Below, in pieces: positions 6,791 to 16,000 of a DNA stretch of 64,000 nucleotides. This DNA comes from Alteromonadaceae bacterium 2753L.S.0a.02 (GTDB lineage Bacteria; Pseudomonadota; Gammaproteobacteria; Pseudomonadales; Cellvibrionaceae), in the NCBI GenBank assembly GCA_007827375.1, contig VISH01000002.1, positions 2,319,001 to 2,383,000 on the forward strand, in the 5' to 3' direction. Below the pieces are notes generated by a model. The model saw nothing but the letters and a program-made list of their open reading frames with translations, was not told the origin of the DNA and did not search any database. The translations under genes were made by a program, and so were the position numbers. Numbering within the stretch: the stretch's first letter is position 1; each line of letters begins with the position of its first letter.

Positions 6791-8605
6791 CAGGCTGTAG
6801 AAAAATAGCCAAAACCTGCGTATTTATAGTGTGGTTACGGTAAAATGAGGTAGCTTATCCGCACATCGGTGTGCCTATGTCTAATTATCTCGATGACAAC
6901 CTAAATCAATCGGTATTTCTCGACGTCAATTTTCTAGACGTCCTCGGTGAGAACACCTTCGAATTTTGTCTTTATACACTGGTCACTCATACCCTGAGCT
7001 TGGAACAGTTTGATAGGTGTTATAGAAACACATCAGTCGGTCGCAAGGCCTATCCCCCAGCGCTTCTTTTGCGTGTGATTTTTTATGCTTACTACCGGGG
7101 TATGACGTCTAGCCGTTCGATAGAACGGGCCTGTAAAACCGATTTAACGTTTATGGCTCTTGCTAGTGGACGAGCTCCCCACTTTACGACCATTGCTGAT
7201 TTCGTGAGTAGTCACGATGAAGCCATGAAATCACTCTTTCACAAAGTACTGATGATTTGCTGTAAAAGTGGCTTGGTTGGGAAGGAACACTTCGCGATTG
7301 ATGGCTGTAAGCTACCGTCGGATGCCTCCAAACAATGGAGTGGTAAGCATGCGGATCTAAAGCGGAAATCACAAAAACTTAGAAAATCAGCACAAGAGAT
7401 TATTGATCGACACTTGTCTAACGACGGCGGTAGTGGTGATGATAAAGCAAAGCATACTCAGACCGTAGACACACTGTTGGCGAACGCAGACAAGATAGAC
7501 GAATTTCTTACCCATAACGAAAAGCGGCTGGGCTCTGGTAAGCACAAGCGAGAGGTTCAAAGTAATATTACCGACAATGAAAGCTGCAAAATGGATACGA
7601 GCGGCGGGACAATCCAAGGCTACAACTGCCAAACGGTATCAGATGAGCTTTATCAAATCGTTATTGCCAACGAGTGTTTTGGCGTTGGCCAAGATCAATC
7701 ACTGTTACAACCGATGGTAGAAGCTATCAAAAATAGTTTAGGTGAGGAGGTCTTCGACGATGGCGTCTTGTTGACGGCCGACACAGGATACTCCAGCGAA
7801 GCCAACATGAAATATTTATTTGATCAAAATATCAATGCCGTAGTGCCAGATACATTGTACCGGCAGCGAGACCCTAGAATTGCTAATTCCGAAAACGTCA
7901 AAAAGCATAAAGACCATCGTCAAAAGACACGAAAAGACCAACGTAAAACATACGCAAAAATACCCGCAAGCGACTTTAGCTTTAACAAAGAATCACTGAT
8001 ATGTGTTTGCCCAAACGGTCATGAGATGATGTACCACGGAGATCATTTCGAAATCAACGGTAGACGATATCATCGATTCAAGTCGTACTTAAAAAATTGT
8101 CGCGCTTGCTCGATTCAAAGTAAGTGCATGAAAAAGCCACTAAAAGAACATGGTCGCCAAGTTTCTTTTCGAGTGGATGGCGAAGATAATCACAATTATC
8201 TCGACCTAATGAAGCAAAAGATCGACAGTGAACAAGGTCGAGCTGATTACGCAAGACGCATGTGGACCATAGAGCCGGTTTTCGGAAACATTACTAGCAA
8301 CAAGGGCATTAATAAACTGACATTACGTGGCAAGGCCAAGGTCACCTGCCAGTGGATGATGTGTTGTATTATGCATAACATCGAAAAGTTATGGCGATAT
8401 GGGGATATAAGTATAATGGGGGCGTAAAGTTATGTTCCCCAAGATAGCGATGATTATGGAGCGAGTAAGCTATTTCACTTTCAAATTGAAAGAATAGCTT
8501 GAATACAGATAAAACCGAGGAAAAATGGGAATAGCTTAATGACTTCCAAGAAAATTAGATGGGAGATAAATATTTTTACCGTTAAACCAAATTTTCTACA
8601 GCTTG
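6791..8605 (+). mobile_element. IS1182-family element B inserted in attC site 5
   Basis: The element is 1815 bp. Its ends are CAGGCTGTAGAAAA at the left and TTTTCTACAGCTTG at the right, inverted apart from one base. GTT is present on both sides (6788-6790 and 8606-8608). It has the same orientation and same target position in attC as element A, although the two transposases are well diverged. The 178 bases after the transposase gene show no further gene. Confidence 0.9.
6877..8427 (+). CDS. IS1182-family transposase
   Basis: This 516-residue DDE transposase is intact. It aligns along its whole length with the one at 526-2079, and the N termini (MSNYLDDNLNQ and MPNFKPDNYNQ) match when translation starts at the ATG at 6877, so I prefer that to the GTG two codons earlier. 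Probable catalytic residues are Asp in AIDGCKLP, Asp in TADTGYSSEAN and Glu in EPVFGNI. A Cys-rich segment (CVCPNGHE, CRACSIQSKC) is also shared. It may still be active. Confidence 0.93.
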   Translation: MSNYLDDNLNQSVFLDVNFLDVLGENTFEFCLYTLVTHTLSLEQFDRCYRNTSVGRKAYPPALLLRVIFYAYYRGMTSSRSIERACKTDLTFMALASGRAPHFTTIADFVSSHDEAMKSLFHKVLMICCKSGLVGKEHFAIDGCKLPSDASKQWSGKHADLKRKSQKLRKSAQEIIDRHLSNDGGSGDDKAKHTQTVDTLLANADKIDEFLTHNEKRLGSGKHKREVQSNITDNESCKMDTSGGTIQGYNCQTVSDELYQIVIANECFGVGQDQSLLQPMVEAIKNSLGEEVFDDGVLLTADTGYSSEANMKYLFDQNINAVVPDTLYRQRDPRIANSENVKKHKDHRQKTRKDQRKTYAKIPASDFSFNKESLICVCPNGHEMMYHGDHFEINGRRYHRFKSYLKNCRACSIQSKCMKKPLKEHGRQVSFRVDGEDNHNYLDLMKQKIDSEQGRADYARRMWTIEPVFGNITSNKGINKLTLRGKAKVTCQWMMCCIMHNIEKLWRYGDISIMGA

Positions 8606-8622
8606 GTTAGGCTAAGAAAGAA

Positions 8623-9057
8623 ATGAACGAATATTTCCTTAAAGTAGTGTCAACTGAGGAATCGCTGCATCATACGATAGATTTTGAAATTTATAAGAAT
8701 GAAACATTATTTTGGCGGGTTCGCAAGTTTTATGGAAGAATAATATATAAGATCGTAGATGAATCGGAGAGCATGATTGTGATTAGGAAGCGATGGTTGC
8801 TCTATCCCTATCTTGATGTAATAAAGAATGACGAAAAAATATATAGCTTTATTAATGGTACATGCAAAATTAAGGGCATAAAGTTGCAAAAAGATAGAAG
8901 AGATTTCATTCGCGAGGGTCAAAGAATAATCTGTAGTATCGATATACAGAGTAGAGGTTGGAATACTGACGAGAGAATCTTGCTAAGATGGAAACACGAC
9001 GAAGAAGAAATAGAAGAAATTATTGCAATATATGCGTTGCTGCCATCAAATGCCTAA
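8623..9057 (+). CDS. cassette-borne hypothetical protein
   Basis: This 144-residue protein is probably cytoplasmic and mostly beta-prone with many charged residues. It has no signal peptide. The pattern of alternating hydrophobic strands (FWRVRKFYGRIIYKIVDE, MIVIRKRWLL) is faintly like LURP-one/scramblase-type barrels, but I would not assign it. It starts 11 bases after the GTTAGGC core left by the IS insertion, so it is the cassette originally next to the 6123-6686 gene. The stop lies in attC site 6. Confidence 0.65.
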   Translation: MNEYFLKVVSTEESLHHTIDFEIYKNETLFWRVRKFYGRIIYKIVDESESMIVIRKRWLLYPYLDVIKNDEKIYSFINGTCKIKGIKLQKDRRDFIREGQRIICSIDIQSRGWNTDERILLRWKHDEEEIEEIIAIYALLPSNA

Positions 9058-9168
9058 CAATTTGCTCCTGTTGACGCCCAAACTTCCGTGGCTTTTGTGC
9101 GTTACACTTCGCTGCACTATAACACAAAAGCCACTCCAGTTTGGTCGCAACAGAGCAAGGCGTTATTA
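9052..9168 (+). other. integron attC site 6, last of the visible array
   Basis: GCCTAAC (9052-9058) and GTTATTA (9162-9168) are the core sites. TTGCTCCTGTTG pairs with CAACAGAGCAA, leaving an unpaired base. The middle has a stem around GTGGCTTTTGTG / CACAAAAGCCAC. Length is 117 bp. No further attC site is visible to the right, so the array appears to end here. Confidence 0.9.
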
Positions 9169-9212
9169 TTGTCTCATTCGCACCAGAAAGCGAAGATGGG
9201 AGACTATCAGAA

Positions 9213-9359
9213 ATGATGCGGCATTTTTTGATATTTTCAGGAATTGTAGATTTCGTCTGGTTCTTTATTGAGGTAGTTACCATGCTTTCTAACAAAAAAC
9301 GTCGAGCGTTACACGATTATATAGCAGGTACGGTAGTAATAAACCTGCGGCGCGTATGA
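9213..9359 (+). pseudogene. fragment of an RDD-family membrane protein
   Basis: The frame encodes a hydrophobic helix followed by SNKKRRALHDYIAGTVVI, which is the typical C-terminal end of RDD-domain proteins (final transmembrane helix, then RRALHD-IAGT). Only about 48 residues follow the first in-frame ATG at 9213, and the open frame to the left runs into attC site 6. The two upstream helices of an RDD domain are missing, so this is a 5'-truncated remnant, probably cut by cassette recombination at the end of the array. Confidence 0.6.
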
Positions 9360-9568
9360 GCCAAAAGTTAAGACCGAAATAGGGCAGATGTAAAAACGAA
9401 TTTTTAAAAAAGAGTTTAACGGTGAGTCTACAAGACAGCGAAGCTATTGCTGCGTTGCCACAAAAAACACAACAGCTACAGGGACAGCTCTAAAAGAGAA
9501 ACAGCAAGAACAACAGCAAACACTGTCTATCTCTCCCGACAGCCTTCCTGCAACCAGATCTAACCCGC
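9360..9568. other. non-coding stretch after the cassette array
   Basis: No gene is supported here. The stretch has many stop codons in all frames, a CAA/CAG-rich part (about 9460-9530) and no recognisable attC, promoter or RNA gene. It joins the end of the integron array to the CCAAT-motif array. Confidence 0.5.
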
Positions 9569-9886
9569 CCAATCGCCAATTCACACTTAATTAATAAGGC
9601 TGCAAGTCATTCTATAAAAAGTGATCGCTCCCCAATAGCTCAGCCATAGGTCACCAATCAGCTGGCTGGTCTTCCTTTTTATGCGTCACCCACCCCAATT
9701 ACGTTTTCACTGCGCCCCAATCACTCGGCGACAGTGAACCAATCAACAGCTTGTACATTCTATCGGCAAATGAGCACCCGCCAATAGCAGCGGGACCAGG
9801 CACCAATCACCTTGATGGTCAATCCATCACCAATTAGGGTAGCTCAATCAGTGGGTGACCGGATCCAATCATCAGTTTCGCGCCAT
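9569..9886 (+). repeat. array of CCAAT motifs with about 22-bp spacing
   Basis: CCAAT occurs on the plus strand at 9569, 9576, 9632, 9654, 9695, 9717, 9739, 9781, 9803, 9830 and 9865, often as CCAATCA or CCAATTA. Four steps are exactly 22 bases, two more are 41-42 (twice that), and two TCAAT variants (9819, 9844) fall between others. The sequence between motifs is not conserved, so it is not a CRISPR array. No coding sequence overlaps it convincingly. Its function is unknown. Confidence 0.7.
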
Positions 9887-9977
9887 CTGTAGCGGTATTT
9901 GCGCACCGGAATTGATTGTGGGCAGCGTCGAGAACCGTTTTAAGGCGGGTTCTAGTAAAGCGCAGAAGGAAAGGGGG

Positions 9978-10000
9978 TTCCCACGCAGAACGCGTGGGAA
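9978..10000 (-). terminator. strong hairpin downstream of the 10013-10771 gene
   Basis: TTCCCACGC and GCGTGGGAA form a perfect 9-bp stem with a 5-base loop, 13 bases past the stop of the leftward gene. On that strand it is followed by CCCCCTTTCC rather than a clean T run, so termination efficiency is uncertain. Confidence 0.5.
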
Positions 10001-10012
10001 GGGAGGGAAATT

Positions 10013-10771
10013 CTATACACTCAGTGAGCTTTCTGAGGGCTCCCCGGCTGCTACAGACCGACTGCGTTTGTTCTGGTTGCGCAGAAAAGCACTGCTGTAA
10101 CCTTTAAGCCGCGCTTCATGATTAAAGAACACGTATTTACCGCAAGCGCGTACCTCATCGACGATTTCCTTGAGATAGGTAAACGCCTGGTCGCGCAAGG
10201 TTCGCCCATCGTTGCCCTCTAATTTATCGCCATTGGCGAGCGCCAGCAGTACAGACATGGTGTCGGCAACGCTGTTGGCCTCTTGCAACAAACTGGTGTC
10301 GAAATGAATCGCTTCCAGCAAGGGCTTTTGTTGCTTGCCTAACACTGCCAGGGTGGCGAGATCCTGAATCATATCTGCATGAGAATCGCCTTCTGCCACG
10401 GCAGATACCCGTTGTAGTAAATCGTTCTTGTTACGAAACGCATAACGCATCGCGCGCAATAAACTATCGCGCAGCGCATAAGCGCCCGGACTTTTTTCCG
10501 CCCATTCCGCTGTTGCTTCTTTACGTGCCTGATACTCGGCCTGCCAGCGCGCTTCAGCGATACGTAATAGATCCACACGCAACGACAGTTGCTCAATATA
10601 GTCTTCGGTTAAACCCGCGCCTTGCAATGCCGCGAGATCTTTTTTGGCCCAGTGATACAGGTTTTCTGCCTCCTGGGCATAAATGCCGATGGGTATCGAG
10701 CTGCTTTTTATGGCGTTGTGGGGAATGGCTTGAAGGGTGGCGAGATGGGTTTCGAAGTCGTCATTCGACAT
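10013..10771 (-). CDS. hypothetical alpha-helical protein
   Basis: This 252-residue protein is of unknown function. It is soluble, almost entirely helical in appearance and rich in Ala, Glu, Leu and Arg, with no signal peptide, membrane segment or recognised motif. The start at 10771 (MSNDDFETHLATL) has AAGGAG 8-13 bases upstream, much better than an open frame that reaches 10906. The gene stands alone between the CCAAT array and a gene-free stretch, and a hairpin follows its stop. Its base composition resembles chromosomal genes to the right more than the AT-richer cassettes. Confidence 0.75.
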   Translation of the reverse strand: MSNDDFETHLATLQAIPHNAIKSSSIPIGIYAQEAENLYHWAKKDLAALQGAGLTEDYIEQLSLRVDLLRIAEARWQAEYQARKEATAEWAEKSPGAYALRDSLLRAMRYAFRNKNDLLQRVSAVAEGDSHADMIQDLATLAVLGKQQKPLLEAIHFDTSLLQEANSVADTMSVLLALANGDKLEGNDGRTLRDQAFTYLKEIVDEVRACGKYVFFNHEARLKGYSSAFLRNQNKRSRSVAAGEPSESSLSV

Positions 10772-11497
10772 GGTTAAACTCCTTGTTGTCGTTTTTAAAT
10801 TGCGGGCAGATAAACACCTGACCCCGCCCGCGCTTAGAGTCCCTTTGCGGACGGCAAGCATAATAAACGGCTGACAATTACACGCAACTCTAATGTGGTT
10901 TTGCACGAAGGAAATTTTTCAAATAGTTGAGGACCTGTGCAGATGAACAAGTGAAATGTTTTCTGTGGGCAGGGCGTTTACTGGTAAACCCCTATTGCCT
11001 GATAAGCATTCTAAAAAACATACAAAAACTAGAGCACAGGCACTCTAGAGAGAAAAATACTGCGAAAAGCAAGTTATGGTTAGCCATCGTGGGCTGTGCA
11101 GTTGAGTGCAGCGGCTTAATCGTCACCTTCGTTGCTATTACGAATAGGTTAAAGATAAACCCTCAAGTTTCCCAAATCGAAGGCGAGTGAAACTTCTGAG
11201 ATATTCAGAACAATTAGTTTTTTAGGTGTGAGTGCCTTTTAGGCCGCGCGGTAGCGTTGCCCGAGTTTTTTGCGGAAGTGCTGATGCTAGATTCTTTAAA
11301 ATTGAGTGACGTTAAGTAAACATGTTTCGTAGTCAATTTCGAGGCGCTGTAAGATGGGTGGTGGTTGGTGTGGAATTGCGTATTTCTTATCGTATCAAAC
11401 ACAGCGGCCAGTAACGTCGACTCGCTGGAGGTAATCCTCAAAAGCAAATAAAATTCCGTCTTGTTGATGGCGTCTAGGCTTCAGTGCCTGGGCCAAT
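10772..11497. other. gene-poor stretch left of the biosynthetic cluster
   Basis: I see no gene I can support. A frame of 87 codons at 10927-11190 has no ribosome binding site or recognisable family and the sequence around it reads like decayed DNA. The stretch probably includes the promoter of the leftward gene ending at 10013, and it leads into the transposase remnant at 11498. Confidence 0.45.
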
Positions 11498-11589
11498 CGA
11501 CGACGTGGCGTTTCGCAAGAAGCTGTACAGCTCACTGGAGGAGCCACAAAAAGATATGGACGATTGGAATGGCTATTACTGGCGGCCTC
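11498..11589 (+). pseudogene. remnant of an IS481-type transposase
   Basis: One frame reads VAFRKKLYSSLEEPQKDMDDW, which matches the C-terminal part of IS481-family integrase-core transposases (usual form VAFRKKxYRSLEELQxDLDxW followed by YNxERTHQG). Only about 30 codons are recognisable. The frame breaks at the left, and at the right it is cut by the IS1182-like remnant starting at 11590, exactly where the ERTHQG motif would follow. It marks past insertion activity at the cluster border. Confidence 0.65.
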
Positions 11590-11725
11590 GAGACTGTAGA
11601 AAAAATCCAATGTATGTCGAAATAGAGATATTTTCACCCGGGAGAGCGAGATGGTAAGCATTTTATTTAGATTTTACGCGTGATTTGTGAATCAGCTGAG
11701 CAGACAAGAGTTTTTCAACAGTCTC
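11590..11725 (+). mobile_element. internally deleted IS1182-like element (MITE-like)
   Basis: The left end GAGACTGTAGAAAAA and right end GTTTTTCAACAGTCTC are inverted with one mismatch and match the ends of IS1182 element A. The 136-bp interior keeps a ribosome binding site and an ATG (about 11651) followed by only 10 codons, corresponding to the start of the transposase gene. A GTT lies 3 bases beyond the right end but not at the left end, so the left flank has been rearranged. It abuts the stop codon of the ketosynthase gene. Confidence 0.7.
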
Positions 11726-11728
11726 TCG

Positions 11729-13024
11729 TTATATCGATGCTAAATTCTGAACCACCACATGTGCGTTGGTGCCGCCTAGCCCGAACGAGCTAATTCCCGC
11801 TACAAATGGTTTTTCGTCGGCTAACTGCAACGTTTCTTGACTGATCCTAAAAGCCGAATTTTTAAAATCTATGTGCTCATTTGGTTTTGTGTAGTTATGT
11901 AACTTGGGCATTTGACCATTTTTTATAATCAACAAACATTTAATTAAACCTGCGACTCCGGCGGCTGCATCCAGATGTCCAATGGTGGCTTTTAGAGCTC
12001 CCAGTTCAACGAAATGCTGTTTTTTGGTATGTTTTTGAAAAAATTGATTCAAAGCGGATAATTCAAGCGGGTCGCCAACAGGGGTGCCGGTTCCATGAGC
12101 TTCCAGATAATTGAGTTGTTCGGGAGAAATTCCAGCTCGATGGTAAGCCTCATTAAGTACTTTCAACTGGCCTGTTACACCTGGGGCCGTAAAACCCGCT
12201 CTTGCCGCTCCATCGTTACTTATAGAAGACCCAGTAATTACTCCCAAAATATTGTCGTTATCCGCTAGGGCATCCTGTAATCTTTTAAGCATAACCACGC
12301 CACAGCCTTCACCGAATACAGTACCATTTGCCGCGGCATCGAAAGGCCTGCAATAGCCATCGGGAGAAAATATCTCTCCCTCTTGATACAGATAACCGGG
12401 TAGAAATGCATATTGGATCGACACGCCGCCGGCTAAGGCGATATCGCATTGATAAGTTTTAAGTGCCAAGGCCGCCTGATGAACAGCCACCAGGGAGGTT
12501 GAACATGCAGTTTGCACCTGTATTACAGGGCCTTTTAGGTTTAAATATCGAGCGAGAGTCGGGGCTAGTAAGTTCGCATCGTGTTTAAGGAGATTTGGAA
12601 AACCGTGGATGGTTTTGTGCAGTGATTGTAGACATTTTAATGCGTAATTATCGAACCCTTGGCCCCCCCAAAAACCTATTGATCCGTTGAAATTATTTTG
12701 CGTGTACCCGGTACGATCACATAATTCCACTGCGCAACCCAGGAGTAAACGCGTTTGCTGTGGCATTGTTAAAGCTTGTTCCGCACTACAATTTAAATCG
12801 TCTACATGAAATCCCGTAGCATCAATTAAACGTGGGCAGCGTTTTACAAATGACTGAGAACGAAATATTTCTTCAGGAAAACACCTTTCTGTGTAATATT
12901 TATCATTATATAGAGTGAAGCTATCATTCTCTTTTAATAGATTTTTCCAGAGTTCGTCTACTGAATTAGCGGACGGAAAACGTCCGTTCATACCGATGAC
13001 GGCAATTTTATTCGCTGTGCTCAT
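11729..13024 (-). CDS. stand-alone type I polyketide ketosynthase
   Basis: This 431-residue protein is a single ketosynthase domain. It catalyses decarboxylative Claisen condensation during polyketide extension. The catalytic triad is intact: Cys in VQTACSTSLVAV (about 178), His in EAHGTGTPVGDP (about 310) and His in ATIGHLDAAAG (about 350). The protein ends right after the last KS strand (GGTNAHVVVQN), with no AT, KR or ACP. Its ATG overlaps the stop of the upstream gene (ATGA), so translation is coupled. Its stop is 3 bases from an IS1182 remnant, so a longer original protein cannot be excluded. It probably works in trans with the AT-ACP of the divergent megasynthase, whose own KS is dead. 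Confidence 0.92.
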   Translation of the reverse strand: MSTANKIAVIGMNGRFPSANSVDELWKNLLKENDSFTLYNDKYYTERCFPEEIFRSQSFVKRCPRLIDATGFHVDDLNCSAEQALTMPQQTRLLLGCAVELCDRTGYTQNNFNGSIGFWGGQGFDNYALKCLQSLHKTIHGFPNLLKHDANLLAPTLARYLNLKGPVIQVQTACSTSLVAVHQAALALKTYQCDIALAGGVSIQYAFLPGYLYQEGEIFSPDGYCRPFDAAANGTVFGEGCGVVMLKRLQDALADNDNILGVITGSSISNDGAARAGFTAPGVTGQLKVLNEAYHRAGISPEQLNYLEAHGTGTPVGDPLELSALNQFFQKHTKKQHFVELGALKATIGHLDAAAGVAGLIKCLLIIKNGQMPKLHNYTKPNEHIDFKNSAFRISQETLQLADEKPFVAGISSFGLGGTNAHVVVQNLASI

Positions 13025-16000
13025 GGCGTATTCTTGTTCATTCGGTATCCCTGAAGACGTTGGTAGGGAGGTGCCAATTTAAAAAGGTATGAGTTCGTTA
13101 AGTGGGTATCTTGTGTTGCAGTATTTGATGCCAGGAACTTGCTTATCATGGCGATGGACGGGTATTGGAATAGCTCGGCTAAAGTAATGGGTATACCAGC
13201 TTGATGCATTAATATGGCAGCTTGTGCGAGCAGTAAAGAGTTGCCGCCAAGATCAAAAAAAGTATGTTCCATATTATTGACGGGTGTTTCCAGCACGTGT
13301 TCCCAAATGGTTTTGACACGTGACTGAATATCGAGTTCAGAATCGGAGTGCAACGACGCATCGCTTGCTAATTTACCGGGCCAGGAGTGAAATTCTTGGT
13401 TGATATTTTCAGGAGTGTTTAGCCTGCAGGCTATCGCCCCCAGTGCTGGTGGCCACATTGCGGTGCTGCGTGATGAAATAGCAATTGGTGTCGCCGTGCC
13501 TACAACGGATTTCTGGGTTGGATCTGGTATATCAAACTTTCGAAGCTTATTACTAGGAATGGAGATGCTGTCATTTTCAAGAGTAGTCGCTTGAGTTGCC
13601 GCGGCCAGTTGTTCTAAAAAAGATTTCGCAGGTTGATTGCGTTCACCGGTGTTAAATAGAAAGGTTACATCGTCTATTTTGTGGTTTGAAGACCAAGCTC
13701 CAATGTATTTTGCCAGTTCGTACTCGACCGTTCTACCAAGCGCTCGACAGCTTAGCATAAAGTTATTTACATATAATTGCTTGTTATCGTGTTCGCATAG
13801 TGCCGACCCCACAAGCCCATAGTCGCCGAATCTATCTCTTACGTTAACTTTTAGTATTAAATGCTTAGTTGATGAAATTAAGTTGCTAAATGTAACGGTA
13901 TCCAGTCTTTGTAAGGTTGTATTAAATTGGTTGGTTCTATAGCTGAGTTGCGATAATCTCTCGATATCTGATGGGGATGCCTCGGCGATCGTAATTTCGA
14001 GTTCAAGTGAACGAATAAAATCTTGCCAGGATGTGGTTTTGTGTTTTAATTCCTTGCGCTTGCTTTCACTTCTGTAGTGGCTGGCACGTTTGGTATCGGC
14101 TTCGGTTATCGCGCGCGTGTCTAGAGCCCAAAAATTTTCGAGATATTGTAATCTATCTTGCCAAGCTTCTGGAAAATCTACGATGCATATGGAAGGTTGG
14201 CCATTGCTTACTTCAAGTCGCTCAGTGTGGCTATCATCCAAAAAAGCCATAGCTTGCACGGAAATGTTCATATCTGCAGCAATAGCTTCAATGTTGGAGG
14301 ATTTTGGTAGCCAGTTTATACGATTAAAAGAAAAATGCTCAGGTTTTAGTATCATATCGCTTGAGCGCTTTTCGAATACCTCCCAAACGTCTGCTTCATT
14401 ATTTTTACTGCAAAGGCACAGCATAATTCCCGCTTTGTAGCGTTCTAATAAAAAATTTTGGAATGCTTTTTGATGTTGTTCAATTGTAAGGTTGGCAACT
14501 CCATCTTCTCCAACAATGCCATCCCACAGTGTGCCATCACAATCGATAATTAATGCTTTAAGTGGCGCGTTGCTGTGCGTATAAGTGTACCTCCCAAGCG
14601 CGACACCGAGACAATCATAATAAGCCTGTGTATAGGGAATACCGCCAATAATGTTATCCGAAGGTATGAATTTAGTCCTTGGGTCATACCAGTGCTTGAA
14701 GCTGGTCTGTGGGAGAAGGATTAATCCGCTTATTTCCGTTAACTTGTCTTCAAGTACAGCTTCAGTCTCGGATATGGAGAAATGTGGATAAAACTCATTA
14801 GACTCACATACGTGAACGATAAGTGGTACGCCTAGATCGGACGTGTGATTTTCCAATAGCTCAACCAGGTCCGAAATCAACGTGTTTACTTGTTCTTGAT
14901 GGTATTCGGGAACGATTAAATCGCTTAAACGAATAAGTGCAATATTGACGCCGTGCTTATTTTGTCGGAACTCGCTGTTTGGGTTTATAAAAGACTGGAA
15001 TAACTGGTTGTAAGGCGTAAATGAAATTCGCGATTTCATTGATATCATTGCCAGCGCCTTTTCCAGAGGGCTTGCAATCGGTTCTGCCGTGAAAGTGGCC
15101 GTTATAACAATGTTAAATAGTTCTGGAACCGTTAAAGGGTCAAGTCGCTTTTCAGGATTTTCCAGATATTCTTCAAGTAGGAATTGGTAGTCATCTGCCC
15201 ATTGCGTGGCGTTTGTTTGACTAAAAAGAGCGGTATCGAATTTGAGTAAACCAAGTACATCGTTCGATTTTTCGATAATCTCCAAGGTGCAATCAAATTG
15301 TCCCTGTTGCTGTTTAATCGGGAAGGGCGTTGCAGGTAGGTTTAGAAAAGACCTCGCTTCGTTATTGGGCCAGGGATAAATCCAGTTCACCGCATTCCCA
15401 AGTACCTTGTCTGTAAGGTGGTTAAACATCACTTGAAACAGGGGTGTACGCGACGAGTCGAGCTTGCTTTTTGAAATGCCACAAATTTTTGTAAATGCCA
15501 GGCTTCGATGGCTAACGGTGTCTGTTATAGCTTCATTGCATTGTTGTGCGTGCTTGTTGAGTGTTAAGCCAGCCGCTAATCGGCATCGTACAGGGACAGG
15601 GTTCACATAGTAGCCGACGATATCTTTATCTTCTATTCCTCTTTGGCCAATGGTCGGTACGCCTATCACTATATCGCTACGTTTTGATTTCTCGCTAACA
15701 AGTCGATGAAAAACACTAAAATAAATTGCGGTTTCACTTGTGCGTACTTGCGCGGCTAAAGTCTTAACGCGCTCTTTGGTGCTTTTTGGTAGATTGAAAA
15801 AAACAGTGTCGCCCTGGTTGTTTCTGTTCTTTGGGCGAATATTTAGTTCACTAAATTCTACAGCGGTGTCGTATTTGTTCAGGTGTGATTGCCAAAATTC
15901 TACTAAATTGTGGTGCTCCTCTCTCTCTTCATCAGATATTTGTTCCAGTATATAGTCGGTGTAATCTCTGCTCCTGACTGAATTTTCCTGTTGCGCTAGT

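Noticed and set aside
9569..9886. Possible CRISPR array
   Set aside because: Only CCAAT and one or two bases are shared; CRISPR repeats are 24-40 bp and nearly identical, and no cas gene is present.
9855..10107. Two overlapping open frames on the plus strand
   Set aside because: They have no ribosome binding site, lie over the hairpin at 9978-10000, and overlap the well supported leftward gene end.
10927..11190. 87-codon open frame
   Set aside because: No start signal, no family resemblance and a composition like the decayed sequence around it.
11395..11661. 88-codon open frame on the minus strand
   Set aside because: It crosses the IS481 remnant and the IS1182-like element in the wrong direction.
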